64,000 bases of DNA from Actinophytocola sp049647105 (GTDB lineage Bacteria; Actinomycetota; Actinomycetes; Mycobacteriales; Pseudonocardiaceae): the NCBI RefSeq assembly GCF_049647105.1, contig NZ_JBARWZ010000229.1, positions 25,037-89,036 on the forward strand, given 5' to 3'. Positions within the stretch are counted from its first letter, which is position 1, and every line of letters starts with the position of its first letter. The notes below the pieces were generated by a model. That model did not search any database and had not been told where the DNA came from. It saw only the letters and a list, made by a program, of their open reading frames with translations. A program made the position numbers and the translations under genes. Shown piece by piece: positions 1 through 7,767 of the stretch.

Positions 1-2
1 CC

Positions 3-56
3 CGCGGCGGTGCGGGACGCGACACCACCGTGTCGCTGGCTCCGGCAGAACCTTAA
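3..56 (+). CDS. Possible 3' end of an upstream gene
   Basis: The first bases can be read as an open frame ending in TAA at 54-56, giving a short tail that finishes in VSLAPAEP. It looks like the C-terminus of a plus-strand protein that begins outside the window. It is too short to assign to a family and could be a chance open frame. From 57 to 130 I see nothing else. Confidence 0.3.
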   Translation, partial: RGGAGRDTTVSLAPAEP

Positions 57-130
57 GTCCTGACTGTCCCGTTCCCCGTCATCCATGCTGGTCACTCTCC
101 ATCCGGCGTGGGTGCCACGGTCTGAGGTGG

Positions 131-1066
131 TCATGCCGTCACCCGCTCGCCGAGACCGCAGCGCACGGCGGTCTTGGCGATCACGTGGGCGAGGGGGGTG
201 TTCGGCACGTTCGTGCTCAGCAGCTCGACGACGACGATGTCGTCCTGCTGCTCGCGGCCAGGGCGGGAGCCGGCGAGCAGCAGGCCGAGATCCGCCGCGA
301 TCTCGGGCGGCCTGGCGTGCCCGCCCGCCCACATCGCGCCGGAGGTCGAGTGCGTCAGGTGCCGGGCGACGACGTGACGGTCGGGGTACTCCGGCAGCAG
401 AGCGAGGTCGTCGACGTAGACCTGGTCGACCTGGTCGACCAGACTGGTCGGCAGGTCGTGTCCCGAGGCGTTCACCAGCACGGTGCCGCGCACCAGTTGG
501 TTGACGCCTGCCTGCTCGGTGCCGTCGACCAGCGCGTCCTCGCTCACCGCGATCACCAGGTTGGCGCCGAAGAGCGAGTCGGCCAGCTTCGTCCCCACGG
601 ACAGTCCGATGCCTGCGAGGTCGAGCTGGTCGAGCAGCCGGGGCTCGAGCTCGCCGGCCTCGGTCTTGTCGGTGATGCGCATGGCGACGTGCACGATGTC
701 GGGCACGTGCTCGACGAGGATGGCGAGCTGCGACTGGGTCTCGTGCCGGGTGCCGAGCATCGCGACCGTGATGCCGCCAGGCGGAAGCAGCTCACGCGTG
801 GCGAGTGCGGAAAGCGCGGCGGCGTGGACCATCCGCAGCGCCGTGGCCGGCATCGCGCAGCTCAGGCCGAGGGACTGGTCCTCGGCGAGGACGTACTCAC
901 CCTCGCGGTCGCCCCACGGCACAAGCAGGCAGTCGGGCTTCCTGTCCTGGTCCGGGTGGTTGATCGCACGCTTGATCAGGACCTCGGCGAGTACCGCGAC
1001 CGGGTCGAGGGTCTCGAGAGTGCGCCACACATCGTCTGCGTCGAGTCGCAGGACCGTCTCGGCCAT
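131..1066 (-). CDS. Ornithine cyclodeaminase / mu-crystallin family protein
   Basis: A 311-aa protein resembling the ornithine cyclodeaminase/mu-crystallin family, NAD(P)-dependent enzymes that deaminate or reduce amino and imino acids. The family-like parts are the middle (ITVAMLGTRHETQSQLAI, a Rossmann strand and loop) and the segment VRGTVLVNASGHDLPTSL. The ATG at 1066 was chosen because GGAGAGG precedes it by 8 nt; a longer open frame to 1255 lacks a ribosome site and has no family character. It is divergent from the small secreted peptide gene, sharing a 200-bp promoter region that holds an inverted repeat. In natural-product clusters such enzymes often supply an unusual amino acid, but the substrate here is unknown. 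Confidence 0.7.
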   Translation of the reverse strand: MAETVLRLDADDVWRTLETLDPVAVLAEVLIKRAINHPDQDRKPDCLLVPWGDREGEYVLAEDQSLGLSCAMPATALRMVHAAALSALATRELLPPGGITVAMLGTRHETQSQLAILVEHVPDIVHVAMRITDKTEAGELEPRLLDQLDLAGIGLSVGTKLADSLFGANLVIAVSEDALVDGTEQAGVNQLVRGTVLVNASGHDLPTSLVDQVDQVYVDDLALLPEYPDRHVVARHLTHSTSGAMWAGGHARPPEIAADLGLLLAGSRPGREQQDDIVVVELLSTNVPNTPLAHVIAKTAVRCGLGERVTA

Positions 1067-1140
1067 CGCGCTCGCCTCTCCATCTTGCCCATCCTGACGC
1101 TGGCAAATCTTCCGGAGGTCTCTTCTTCCGCTCCATCGAT

Positions 1141-1163
1141 CCGCTATCGACGGGCGATAGCGG
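1141..1163. promoter_or_regulatory. Inverted repeat CCGCTATCG-N5-CGATAGCGG
   Basis: Perfect 9-bp arms at 1141-1149 and 1155-1163 separated by 5 bp lie between the divergent cyclodeaminase-like gene and the secreted peptide gene. The same octamer CGCTATCG recurs upstream of the second secreted peptide near 60206-60232. It is a candidate operator for a cluster regulator. Confidence 0.45.
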
Positions 1164-1266
1164 GCGGTTAACCCGTGAAATGTCAACGCAAAGCGAGGCG
1201 TCGTTGACTGGTTCTCGAGCAGGAACACTGCGATTCGAGAAACACACTGGGTCAAGGGGAAAAATC

Positions 1267-1431
1267 ATGTTCCGTCTGCAGAAGATTGCCGCCACCACGC
1301 TCGTCACGTTGGCCGCCGCCGCCGGATTGCTGGTGGTCGCCGGGCCGATCGCCGCCTTAGGTCAGGACAACGCGGTGAACAGCGAGGTGTCCGTGCTCGC
1401 GGACTCGCCATGGGATGCGCCGAAGCCCTGA
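1267..1431 (+). CDS. Small secreted peptide (54 aa) paired with SARP regulator
   Basis: A 54-aa product with a clear Sec-type signal: basic start MFRLQK, a hydrophobic stretch of about 20 residues rich in Ala, Leu and Val, then a short polar tail ending DSPWDAPKP. AAGGGGA precedes the ATG by about 6 nt. The gene is tail-to-tail with the SARP regulator, with 99 nt and a bidirectional hairpin between them. Residue 31 is a TTA leucine codon, rare at this GC content. A similar peptide (DNDWQTPPCP tail) sits in the same position beside the second SARP at the other end of the cluster. I know no named family. An exported signal peptide or a processed extracellular peptide are both possible. Confidence 0.7.
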   Translation: MFRLQKIAATTLVTLAAAAGLLVVAGPIAALGQDNAVNSEVSVLADSPWDAPKP

Positions 1432-1473
1432 ACAGACCGGCACTGATCGGTGACAGGGCTCTGGCCCGGTGAC

Positions 1474-1514
1474 AATGGCGCCGTTTCCGCGGTCATCGCG
1501 GAAATGGCGCCATT
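1474..1514. terminator. Bidirectional hairpin between peptide and SARP
   Basis: 18-bp arms at 1474-1491 and 1497-1514, with one mismatch and a 5-nt loop, lie between the convergent peptide and SARP genes. This fits a shared intrinsic terminator. Confidence 0.7.
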
Positions 1515-1530
1515 CGTATTTCCGGTGTGT

Positions 1531-4500
1531 TCAGCCGATGCTGTTGACGACGTGCGGGAACAGCGTCGCCTTGACCGCGTCCAGTTCCGAGGACAACCGT
1601 TCCGCCTCCTTGGAGTCGGTTCGGGTGAGCAACGCGTCGGCCTGTTCGAGCTCCTGCCACGCGAGGTCGAGTTCGCCTGCGCCCTGGTGCACGTCGGACA
1701 TGAGGATCAGCGCCTTCGCGTGCCACACCGTCGAGCCGAGCTCGGCGAAGAGCCGGCATGCCTCGGTCAGGTGCTCCAGCCCCGTCTCGCCGTTGCCCCT
1801 GGCGAGCGCGATCTCCCCGAGCGCGTACAGGGACTGGGCCTCGATGAGGCGCTCACCGACCCGCCCCGCGAGCGAATGGGCGTGCTGCAGCGTGGACTTC
1901 GCGTTGTCCAGCCTGCCGGTCCGCAGCCGCACCACCCCCACCCCGTACAGCGCGTGCGCCTCACCGATCCGGTCGCCGATGTTGCGCACGATCAGCAGCA
2001 CCCTGTTCAGTGCCCGGTGTGCCTCGTTCACCTGGTTCTCACCGAGGTACAGCTCGGCGAACCGGATGACCACCTGTGCCTCGCCACGCAGGTAGTTGAC
2101 CCGGCGGGTGCACTCGAGCGCCTTCTCGAGCAGCTCACGCGCGTGGTCGGTGTTGCCCTCGTCGATCCGCAGCTTCGCGAGACTGCGCAGGATGCCCGCC
2201 TCGCCGACCGGGTCCCCGACCTCGCGCATCAACCGCAGCGCCTCGTGGTATTTGGTGAGCATCGCCGTTGAACGGCCGCGCAGCCGGTCGACCATGGCCG
2301 AGTTGCGCAGCACCAGTGCGCAACCGTGCATCTCACCGTCGGCGCGGAAGATCTCCAGTGCGGCGGCGAAGCGTTCCTCGGCCGCCTCGAGTCTGCGCTG
2401 CGACATCGACATCGAACCCAGCGAGTACAGCATCGCCGCGCGCCCCCGCCGGTTGCCCGCCCTCGTGGTCGCCTCGAGCGCCACCTCCGAGGTCTCCCGC
2501 CAGTCGTCGTAGTAGCCCTTCACCTCGAACAGCGTCACCGCGGTCAGCGCGAGGTCCCAGCACAGCTCGTCCTCGCCCATCTCCGCCGCGAGGCGCACCG
2601 CGGCCACGAGCGAGCGGCGCTCCGATCTCAGCCACTCCATGGGGTCGTCGATGTCGTGGTCGCCGCCACCTGCCGGGCGCCAGCGCGGTCCCGAGCCGTG
2701 CAGGATCGTGTAGTCGCCGCCGTACTCCTTGCCGTGCGCGTCCTCCGCCTTCGCGAGCAGCGCGCCGATCAGCCTGACCATCGCGGCGTCACGGTCCTCC
2801 GCAGGCTCCTCTTCCTTGAGCCGTTCCTGGGCGTACACCCGGATGAGGTCGTGGAAGCGGTAGCGCGGGTGCTCGCCGGGATAGGCGACGGTGTCGAGCA
2901 GCTGGGTCTCGACGAGGTGCTCGAGCACCTCCTCGGCGTCGAAGGGGTCGCAGTCGAGCAGCGCGGCCGCCGTCCAGCCCGCGAAGTCCGCGGTGGGTAC
3001 CACGGAGAAGAGGCGAAACAGCTGCTTGGCATCGTTTTCGAGTACCCGGTAGGTCAACCCGATGCTCGACCGGAGCTCCAGACCGCGGTAGGTCAGCTCG
3101 TCGAGGCGCCGTGCGGTGTTGCGCAGCCGCGCCACCAGGACGTCCAGCCGCCAGTGCGGGCGGGAGGCGAGCCGGGCGCCCGCGATCCGCATGGCGAGCG
3201 GCAGCCTGCCGCAGAAGTCGACCAGCTCGATCGCCGCGTCGGTCTCCGCTGCCATCCGCTCCGGACCGATGATCTTGGTGAGCATCTCCAGTGACAGGGC
3301 CACGTCCATCGGGTGGATGGCGATCAGGTGCGCCCCTGGCAGCCCGCTGAGCGGTGACCGGCTGGTGACGATCACCGCGCAGCCCGAGCCCGCGGGCAGC
3401 AGGGGGATGACCTCCTCCTCGCTACTCGCCCCGTCCAGCACGATCAGCACCCGCAGGTTCGCCAGCCTGCTGCGGTACATGTCCGCTTTCTCCTCGGCGT
3501 CCGCCGGGATGCTGTTGCCGTCGACGCCGAGCGCGCGCAGGAACCGGTCGAGGACGTCCTGTACCCGGCCGGTGCCGGACGGCGCCTCCAGATCGGCGAA
3601 CAGGTGGCCGTCCGGGTAGACCTCCCGTAGCTCGTGGGCCGCGCGGATGGCGAGCGTGGACTTGCCGACGCCGCCCTTCCCGGAGATCGCCACGATCCGG
3701 ATGCCGAGACGGGAGTCCTGCTCGTCGCCGGATAACGCTTGCCTGATCTCGGCGAGCTGTTCGTCCCGGCCGGTGAAGTCGGCGATGCTGGCCGGCAGCC
3801 TGCGGGGCATGGCCCGAGGTCTTTCCTCCCGTGCCGGTGCACCCGCGTCCCTGGGCAGTGCCCTGGGGCCGGTGTCAGGGAGATCGAGTTCCGGCATCCG
3901 GTTCAAGATCGAGGTTTCGAGCTCCTGCAAGCCTTTTCCCGGCTCGATGCCGAGCTCCTCGACCAGGACGGTCCGCGCCCGCCTGCACACCTCGAGCGCC
4001 TCCGCCTGCCGCCCGGAGCGGTACAGGGCGAGCATGAGGAACTCGTAGAGCCGTTCCCGCAACGGATGTTCCTCGACCAGCGTGGTCAGCTCGCCGACCA
4101 CCTCCTCGTGCCTGCCGAGGGTGAGGTCGAGTTGGAGGCGCTCCATGACGGCGGTCAGCCTGGCGTGCTCCAGCTGGTCCGCACCTCGGCGGATGAGATC
4201 GCTGTGCAGGTCGGCGAGCGCGTTGCCGCGCCACAGGTCCAGCGCGGTGCGCAGGGTCGCGACCGCCTCGGAACAGCGCCCGGCACCCGAGTGTGCCCGC
4301 GCGGTCGTGACCAGCGACGTGAACTGCTCGGTGTCCAGTTCGTCCGGCGGCACATCGAGCTGGTATCCGGGGCTGCGGGTCCGGATGCGCATCGCGTCGT
4401 TCGAGTCGAGAAAGATCTTGCGCAGCGTGGAAACGCAGATCTGGACCTGCGCGCGTGCGGTGGTCGGCGGCGCCGTGTTCCACACGGCGTCGATGAGCTG

Positions 4501-4626
4501 TTCGACTGGTACGACCCGGTTCGCGTTGAGTGCCAGCATGGCCAGCACCACCCGCTGGCGCGGCCCGCCCAGATCGATTTCCCGTCCGTGGTTGGACAGG
4601 GTCAGCGGGCCCATGAGTCGTAACAC
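1531..4626 (-). CDS. AfsR/SARP-family transcriptional regulator (NB-ARC, TPR), left copy
   Basis: A 1031-aa pathway regulator of the AfsR/DnrI type. Order of parts: OmpR-like winged helix at about 1-95 (LRLMGPLTL to LRKIFL), bacterial transcriptional activation domain at about 100-250, an NB-ARC ATPase with P-loop GKGGVGKST near residue 315, and TPR repeats over roughly 680-1000. The GTG at 4626 follows GGGGGAGG by 5 nt. Codon 2 is TTA, so translation could depend on a bldA-type tRNA as in streptomycetes. It is the same length as the right-border SARP and closely related to it throughout. SARPs normally activate clusters by binding direct repeats near -35. The convergent secreted peptide suggests the TPR part could sense a peptide, which is inference. 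Confidence 0.93.
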   Translation of the reverse strand: MLRLMGPLTLSNHGREIDLGGPRQRVVLAMLALNANRVVPVEQLIDAVWNTAPPTTARAQVQICVSTLRKIFLDSNDAMRIRTRSPGYQLDVPPDELDTEQFTSLVTTARAHSGAGRCSEAVATLRTALDLWRGNALADLHSDLIRRGADQLEHARLTAVMERLQLDLTLGRHEEVVGELTTLVEEHPLRERLYEFLMLALYRSGRQAEALEVCRRARTVLVEELGIEPGKGLQELETSILNRMPELDLPDTGPRALPRDAGAPAREERPRAMPRRLPASIADFTGRDEQLAEIRQALSGDEQDSRLGIRIVAISGKGGVGKSTLAIRAAHELREVYPDGHLFADLEAPSGTGRVQDVLDRFLRALGVDGNSIPADAEEKADMYRSRLANLRVLIVLDGASSEEEVIPLLPAGSGCAVIVTSRSPLSGLPGAHLIAIHPMDVALSLEMLTKIIGPERMAAETDAAIELVDFCGRLPLAMRIAGARLASRPHWRLDVLVARLRNTARRLDELTYRGLELRSSIGLTYRVLENDAKQLFRLFSVVPTADFAGWTAAALLDCDPFDAEEVLEHLVETQLLDTVAYPGEHPRYRFHDLIRVYAQERLKEEEPAEDRDAAMVRLIGALLAKAEDAHGKEYGGDYTILHGSGPRWRPAGGGDHDIDDPMEWLRSERRSLVAAVRLAAEMGEDELCWDLALTAVTLFEVKGYYDDWRETSEVALEATTRAGNRRGRAAMLYSLGSMSMSQRRLEAAEERFAAALEIFRADGEMHGCALVLRNSAMVDRLRGRSTAMLTKYHEALRLMREVGDPVGEAGILRSLAKLRIDEGNTDHARELLEKALECTRRVNYLRGEAQVVIRFAELYLGENQVNEAHRALNRVLLIVRNIGDRIGEAHALYGVGVVRLRTGRLDNAKSTLQHAHSLAGRVGERLIEAQSLYALGEIALARGNGETGLEHLTEACRLFAELGSTVWHAKALILMSDVHQGAGELDLAWQELEQADALLTRTDSKEAERLSSELDAVKATLFPHVVNSIG

Positions 4627-4944
4627 CAGCACCTCCCCCAAGCGCGTCCGCGCCGTACCGAGCTGGACGCGCGAAGCCGGGGTCAATTCACCGCTGTGAT
4701 CCAACTCACGGCGCTGACCACTTGTCCGAGAGTAACCCACGGGACTCGCAAACAGTAGCTGGTCGAATACTCATCGACAGTGCGTGACCAGGGCCGGTGT
4801 GCGAAACGGCACGCGCGGAGATGCGGGTGGCAGCCGCCGTCGAGAGGATGGGACAACACGTACCGACTGTCGCTGCTTGGCGCGAAACCGTGGACTCCCT
4901 TCGGTTTCCGCGTCCGGTGAGCGGGGGAGATTGGACGCTGGGCC
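4627..4944. promoter_or_regulatory. Divergent promoter region, SARP / HxlR regulator
   Basis: 318 bp without a gene separate the left SARP from the HxlR-type regulator. I see one short inverted repeat, GAAACCG at 4884-4890 and CGGTTTC at 4902-4908, upstream of the HxlR start. It could be an autoregulatory operator. Nothing else stands out. Confidence 0.35.
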
Positions 4945-5751
4945 ATGACCGAATCGAACTGGAAGGTGGTCGTCGACCGCGACCGCCTGACGATCTCCAG
5001 CGACGCCTACACGTTCACGACCAGCGGGACGGACCCCATGCACCTCGAGGCGGTCGTCGCCGACCTGCAGAGTGCGGTGCGGGGTACGTACGGCCAGTAT
5101 TGTGGCCTGTCCCGGGCTGCCGAAATGGTGGGGGAGCGGTGGGGTTTCCTGATCGTGCGCGACCTCCTGGCAGGCCCGAAGTCCGCTGAGGACCTGTACA
5201 CCGGCTTGCCGCTCATGTCGGCGAAACTGGTGACCAGGCGGCTGAAGGAGATGGAGTACAGCGGGATCGTCCAGCCGATCGACAAGGACACCACCGACAG
5301 CGAGCGGGTGCGGTACGAACTCACCGAGTACGGCCGCGAGCTGGAGGAGGCGGTGCTCGCCTTCGGTCGTTGGGGCGCCGCGAGTCTGGCGACGCCCCGT
5401 CCCGAGGACATCGTCACCGACTCGTCCCTGATGATCGCGTTGAAGGCGACGTTCCTGCCGGACGTGGCGCGCGGCGTGCGGCTGAGCTACGAACTGCGCA
5501 TCGCCGACGAACACGTGCTCAACGTGCGCATCGACGACGGCAAACTCGACGTCGGCGCGGGTCCGTTGCCTGACGCGGATGCCAAGCTGGATCTGGGTTT
5601 CCTGCTGCTCGCGCTGATGAGCGGCGAGATGACCGCGGACGATGTCCTGGCCACCGGCCAGGTGCGCGTCGAAGGTGATCCCACGCTGCTCGGAAGTTTC
5701 GTGGAGATGTTCCAGCTGCCAAGACTGCATGCGCCGAAGGCGATGGCCTGA
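4945..5751 (+). CDS. HxlR-type winged-helix regulator with SCP2-like domain
   Basis: A 268-aa protein. Residues about 40-145 are an HxlR-type winged helix (YGQYCGLSRAAEMVGERW, then LMSAKLVTRRLKEMEYSGI, the recognition region). The C-terminal third resembles an SCP2 sterol-carrier fold (LLLALMSGEMTADDVLATG), which in this arrangement may bind a hydrophobic ligand or effector. The start is not secure: the ATG at 4945 has GGGGGAGA about 14 nt upstream, and family members often begin nearer residue 45. It is divergent from the SARP and probably controls neighbouring genes. Confidence 0.8.
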   Translation: MTESNWKVVVDRDRLTISSDAYTFTTSGTDPMHLEAVVADLQSAVRGTYGQYCGLSRAAEMVGERWGFLIVRDLLAGPKSAEDLYTGLPLMSAKLVTRRLKEMEYSGIVQPIDKDTTDSERVRYELTEYGRELEEAVLAFGRWGAASLATPRPEDIVTDSSLMIALKATFLPDVARGVRLSYELRIADEHVLNVRIDDGKLDVGAGPLPDADAKLDLGFLLLALMSGEMTADDVLATGQVRVEGDPTLLGSFVEMFQLPRLHAPKAMA

Positions 5752-5787
5752 TACGGCCGGTGCCGGAACAGCGGCCGAATGACGACC

Positions 5788-5831
5788 GACCGGCGGCCGA
5801 ACGACAGCCGACCGGCGGCCGACCGGCGGCC
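5788..5831. repeat. Three copies of GACCGGCGGCC
   Basis: The 11-mer GACCGGCGGCC occurs at 5788-5798, 5810-5820 and 5821-5831 in the gap after the HxlR-type regulator. It could be a binding array for the next promoter or simple GC-rich repetition. Confidence 0.4.
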
Positions 5832-5929
5832 GTCAGTTTGGTCCGTCGAGCCGATGGCCTATGGTCTCGCTCACATGGCAGGCTCGGAATCACTGTTGGG
5901 AACACCTTCTGTTACAAGGATTTGAGGCC

Positions 5930-6502
5930 ATGACGACGTCTGTTGACACGGATCGATGGTTAGGGCCTGGTGGCAGGCTCAACACCCGGTATCACAAGGC
6001 CGGGGTGATGGTGTTCCTCGTTGTCGTGATCGGGCACTGGGCCGAACACCTCACGCAGGCCTACCAGATTTACGTGCTTGGCTGGCCGCGTCCGGAGGCC
6101 GGTGGCGTGCTCGGGCTGGCGTTCCCGGTGCTGGTCACCTCCGAGTGGCTGCACTACGGGTACGCCATCGTGATGCTGGTGGCGTTCGTGATCCTGCGGC
6201 ACGGTTTCGTCGGCAGGTCAAGGACATGGTGGAACACCGCCATGTGGATCCAGGTATGGCACCACTTCGAACACCTGCTGCTCCTCCTGCAGGCGTTGAC
6301 CGGCGCGAACCTGATGGGCGCCAAGGTGCCGACGAGTATCGCGCAGCTCGCGTTTCCGAGGGTGGAGCTGCACCTGTTCTACAACGCCATCGTGTTCGTC
6401 CCGATGGTGGTGGCGATGATCCTTCACATGAGGCCGAAACCGGCCGAGGCAGCGCTGATGCGGTGTTCGTGTGCGCGGATACCCGTGCCGGCCGGTGCCT
6501 GA
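5930..6502 (+). CDS. Polytopic membrane protein with His-rich motifs
   Basis: A 190-aa integral membrane protein with about four hydrophobic segments. Histidine-glutamate pairs occur at helix ends: GHWAEH, WLHYGYAI, VWHHFEH and FPRVELHLFY, a pattern that can bind a metal. The ATG at 5930 was preferred over an upstream frame because AAGGA lies 9 nt before it. Its 3' end overlaps the next membrane gene, so the two are probably translated together. I cannot name the family; similar His-rich membrane proteins occur in actinomycete clusters. Confidence 0.6.
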   Translation: MTTSVDTDRWLGPGGRLNTRYHKAGVMVFLVVVIGHWAEHLTQAYQIYVLGWPRPEAGGVLGLAFPVLVTSEWLHYGYAIVMLVAFVILRHGFVGRSRTWWNTAMWIQVWHHFEHLLLLLQALTGANLMGAKVPTSIAQLAFPRVELHLFYNAIVFVPMVVAMILHMRPKPAEAALMRCSCARIPVPAGA

Positions 6503-7157
6503 GGTGCTCCAGCACGCCGTGCCCGCCGTCCTGCTCGCGCAGGGCGGCGGGCACGGCCATGTGCTCACCGTCGGGGTGAGCATCGGCCCGCTCGTGTTGC
6601 GGATCGCCCTGCTGGCGGTGATTCCCGTCGTCGCGGGATACGGCCTGATGCGTGGGTTCCTGACCGAACCCGGTCGCCGGGGCCAGGCCGCCGTGATCGG
6701 ATGCGCGGGCGGCGGCGCCGTGCTGGTGCTCATGCTTTCCGGTGGTCTGAACCTGTCGGAGCGGCTGGTGCCGCTACTGCTCGCGCTGCTCACCGTCCCC
6801 CTCTACCTCGCGCTCTCCAGCGACCCCCGGTTCGCGCCCGCCGTCCACCTCGCGCGGCGATTCGCGCCGTGGGTCTTCTGGCCCGCGGCGGCCCTCGCGG
6901 CCGACCAGTTCGCCAGGGCCTGGCTCGCCGGCGCGGGGCCAGTGCGCACCGCGACCCTGCTGCACACGGGGGTGGTGCTCGCACTCGTCGCGATGGCATG
7001 GTTCGCGGTGTCCCGCACCAGACGCCGCGCGGGCACGGTGGGGGTGCGGCTCGGCGCCGCGGTGCTGGGAATGGTGCTCATGGCGGGCGCCGCGCAGGCC
7101 ACCGTGCTGCTGCGCGCGGCCGATCCGGTGCCCGGCGTGGCAACCGTGGCGGAGTAA
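6471..7157 (+). CDS. Polytopic membrane protein, cluster-associated
   Basis: A product of up to 228 aa with about six hydrophobic helices and an N-terminal GGGHGHVLTVG segment. It overlaps the preceding membrane gene. The start is uncertain: in-frame GTG codons at 6471, 6495 and 6504 all lack a clear Shine-Dalgarno site, which fits translational coupling. It may belong to the DUF6239 group of natural-product-associated membrane proteins, but I recall that only weakly. Function unknown; transport, resistance or membrane redox are possible. Confidence 0.55.
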   Translation: MRGYPCRPVPEVLQHAVPAVLLAQGGGHGHVLTVGVSIGPLVLRIALLAVIPVVAGYGLMRGFLTEPGRRGQAAVIGCAGGGAVLVLMLSGGLNLSERLVPLLLALLTVPLYLALSSDPRFAPAVHLARRFAPWVFWPAAALAADQFARAWLAGAGPVRTATLLHTGVVLALVAMAWFAVSRTRRRAGTVGVRLGAAVLGMVLMAGAAQATVLLRAADPVPGVATVAE

Positions 7158-7289
7158 GACAGTCGCGAAAAGACAAGCCCGGATCCACCGGTTGCGTTTT
7201 GTCTCACCGGTTTGCCTCCGGCGGCTCCTCGCCGGAGCGCCAGGTCGACGGGATGGCAGGGATCCCCTTGTGGGTGAAGGGCTTGCGCC

Positions 7290-7390
7290 TCGGGGACCCG
7301 ATGTCCCGAAAGGCGGGCTTTCGGGACGCTCAACGCCCTTGAAAGGCGCTTTCGGGACATCGCGCCTGTCCGCCATTTCTGACGGGGACA
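7290..7390. repeat. Intergenic palindromic repeat, copy A
   Basis: A block built on CCCGAAAGGCG...CTTTCGGGAC followed by GCGCCTGTCCGCC and a GGGGAC end. The reverse complement of 53880-53990 matches it over about 90 bp, and a shorter interrupted version lies at 26525-26705. It has the look of a REP-like element scattered between genes. Confidence 0.6.
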
Positions 7391-7391
7391 C

Positions 7392-7424
7392 CGCGGGGCC
7401 GGGCGCTCCGCGCCCGGCCCCGCG
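7392..7424. terminator. GC-rich hairpin between convergent genes
   Basis: A perfect inverted repeat with arms of 14 bp (CGCGGGGCCGGGCG and its complement) and a 5-nt loop lies between the membrane-protein pair and the small minus-strand gene. Confidence 0.65.
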
Positions 7425-7431
7425 AAGCGGT

Positions 7432-7629
7432 TCAGGCCGCGTCGCGGAGTTGGCGGCGTGCTTCCTCGTCTGCGGCGATGTCGGCCAGTACGTCGGCCCA
7501 GACGATGCCCCTTGCGAGGTTCGTGTGGGTCGTGGGGTGCAGTTCCTCGACGACGCTCAGCCTTGCGACCGGGTTCTCCTCGTCGTTCGTCGCGGTGCGC
7601 TCGCGGGGTAGTCCGTCGAACTGGGGCAC
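7432..7629 (-). CDS. Small soluble hypothetical protein (65 aa)
   Basis: A 65-aa product starting at a GTG with AAGGAG about 9 nt upstream. It is polar and probably helical, with ARLSVVEELHPTTHTNL in the middle and a charged C-terminus (ADEEARRQLRDAA). It has no signal peptide or membrane segment. It lies just downstream of the antiporter gene on the same strand. I do not recognise it. It is unlike a typical RiPP precursor because it lacks a Cys/Ser/Thr-rich core. Confidence 0.45.
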   Translation of the reverse strand: MPQFDGLPRERTATNDEENPVARLSVVEELHPTTHTNLARGIVWADVLADIAADEEARRQLRDAA

Positions 7630-7767
7630 GGCTGTTCACTCCTTCGTCGGTGAGTTCGAGTTGTTTCGCGCTCTGCCCGGTACTGCTGAAGAGCACCACA
7701 GCTATGAGAAAACCCTCACATTTGTCACCCGGCATGGCATCTCTGGCGTTGCGGGTTCACCGGTGGT

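Noticed and set aside
1450..2271. Plus-strand frames inside the SARP gene
   Set aside because: They are mirror frames caused by high GC; the minus-strand SARP domains explain this DNA.
5788..5831. CRISPR array
   Set aside because: Copies are 11 bp with 11 and 0 bp spacing, far too short, and no cas genes are in the window.
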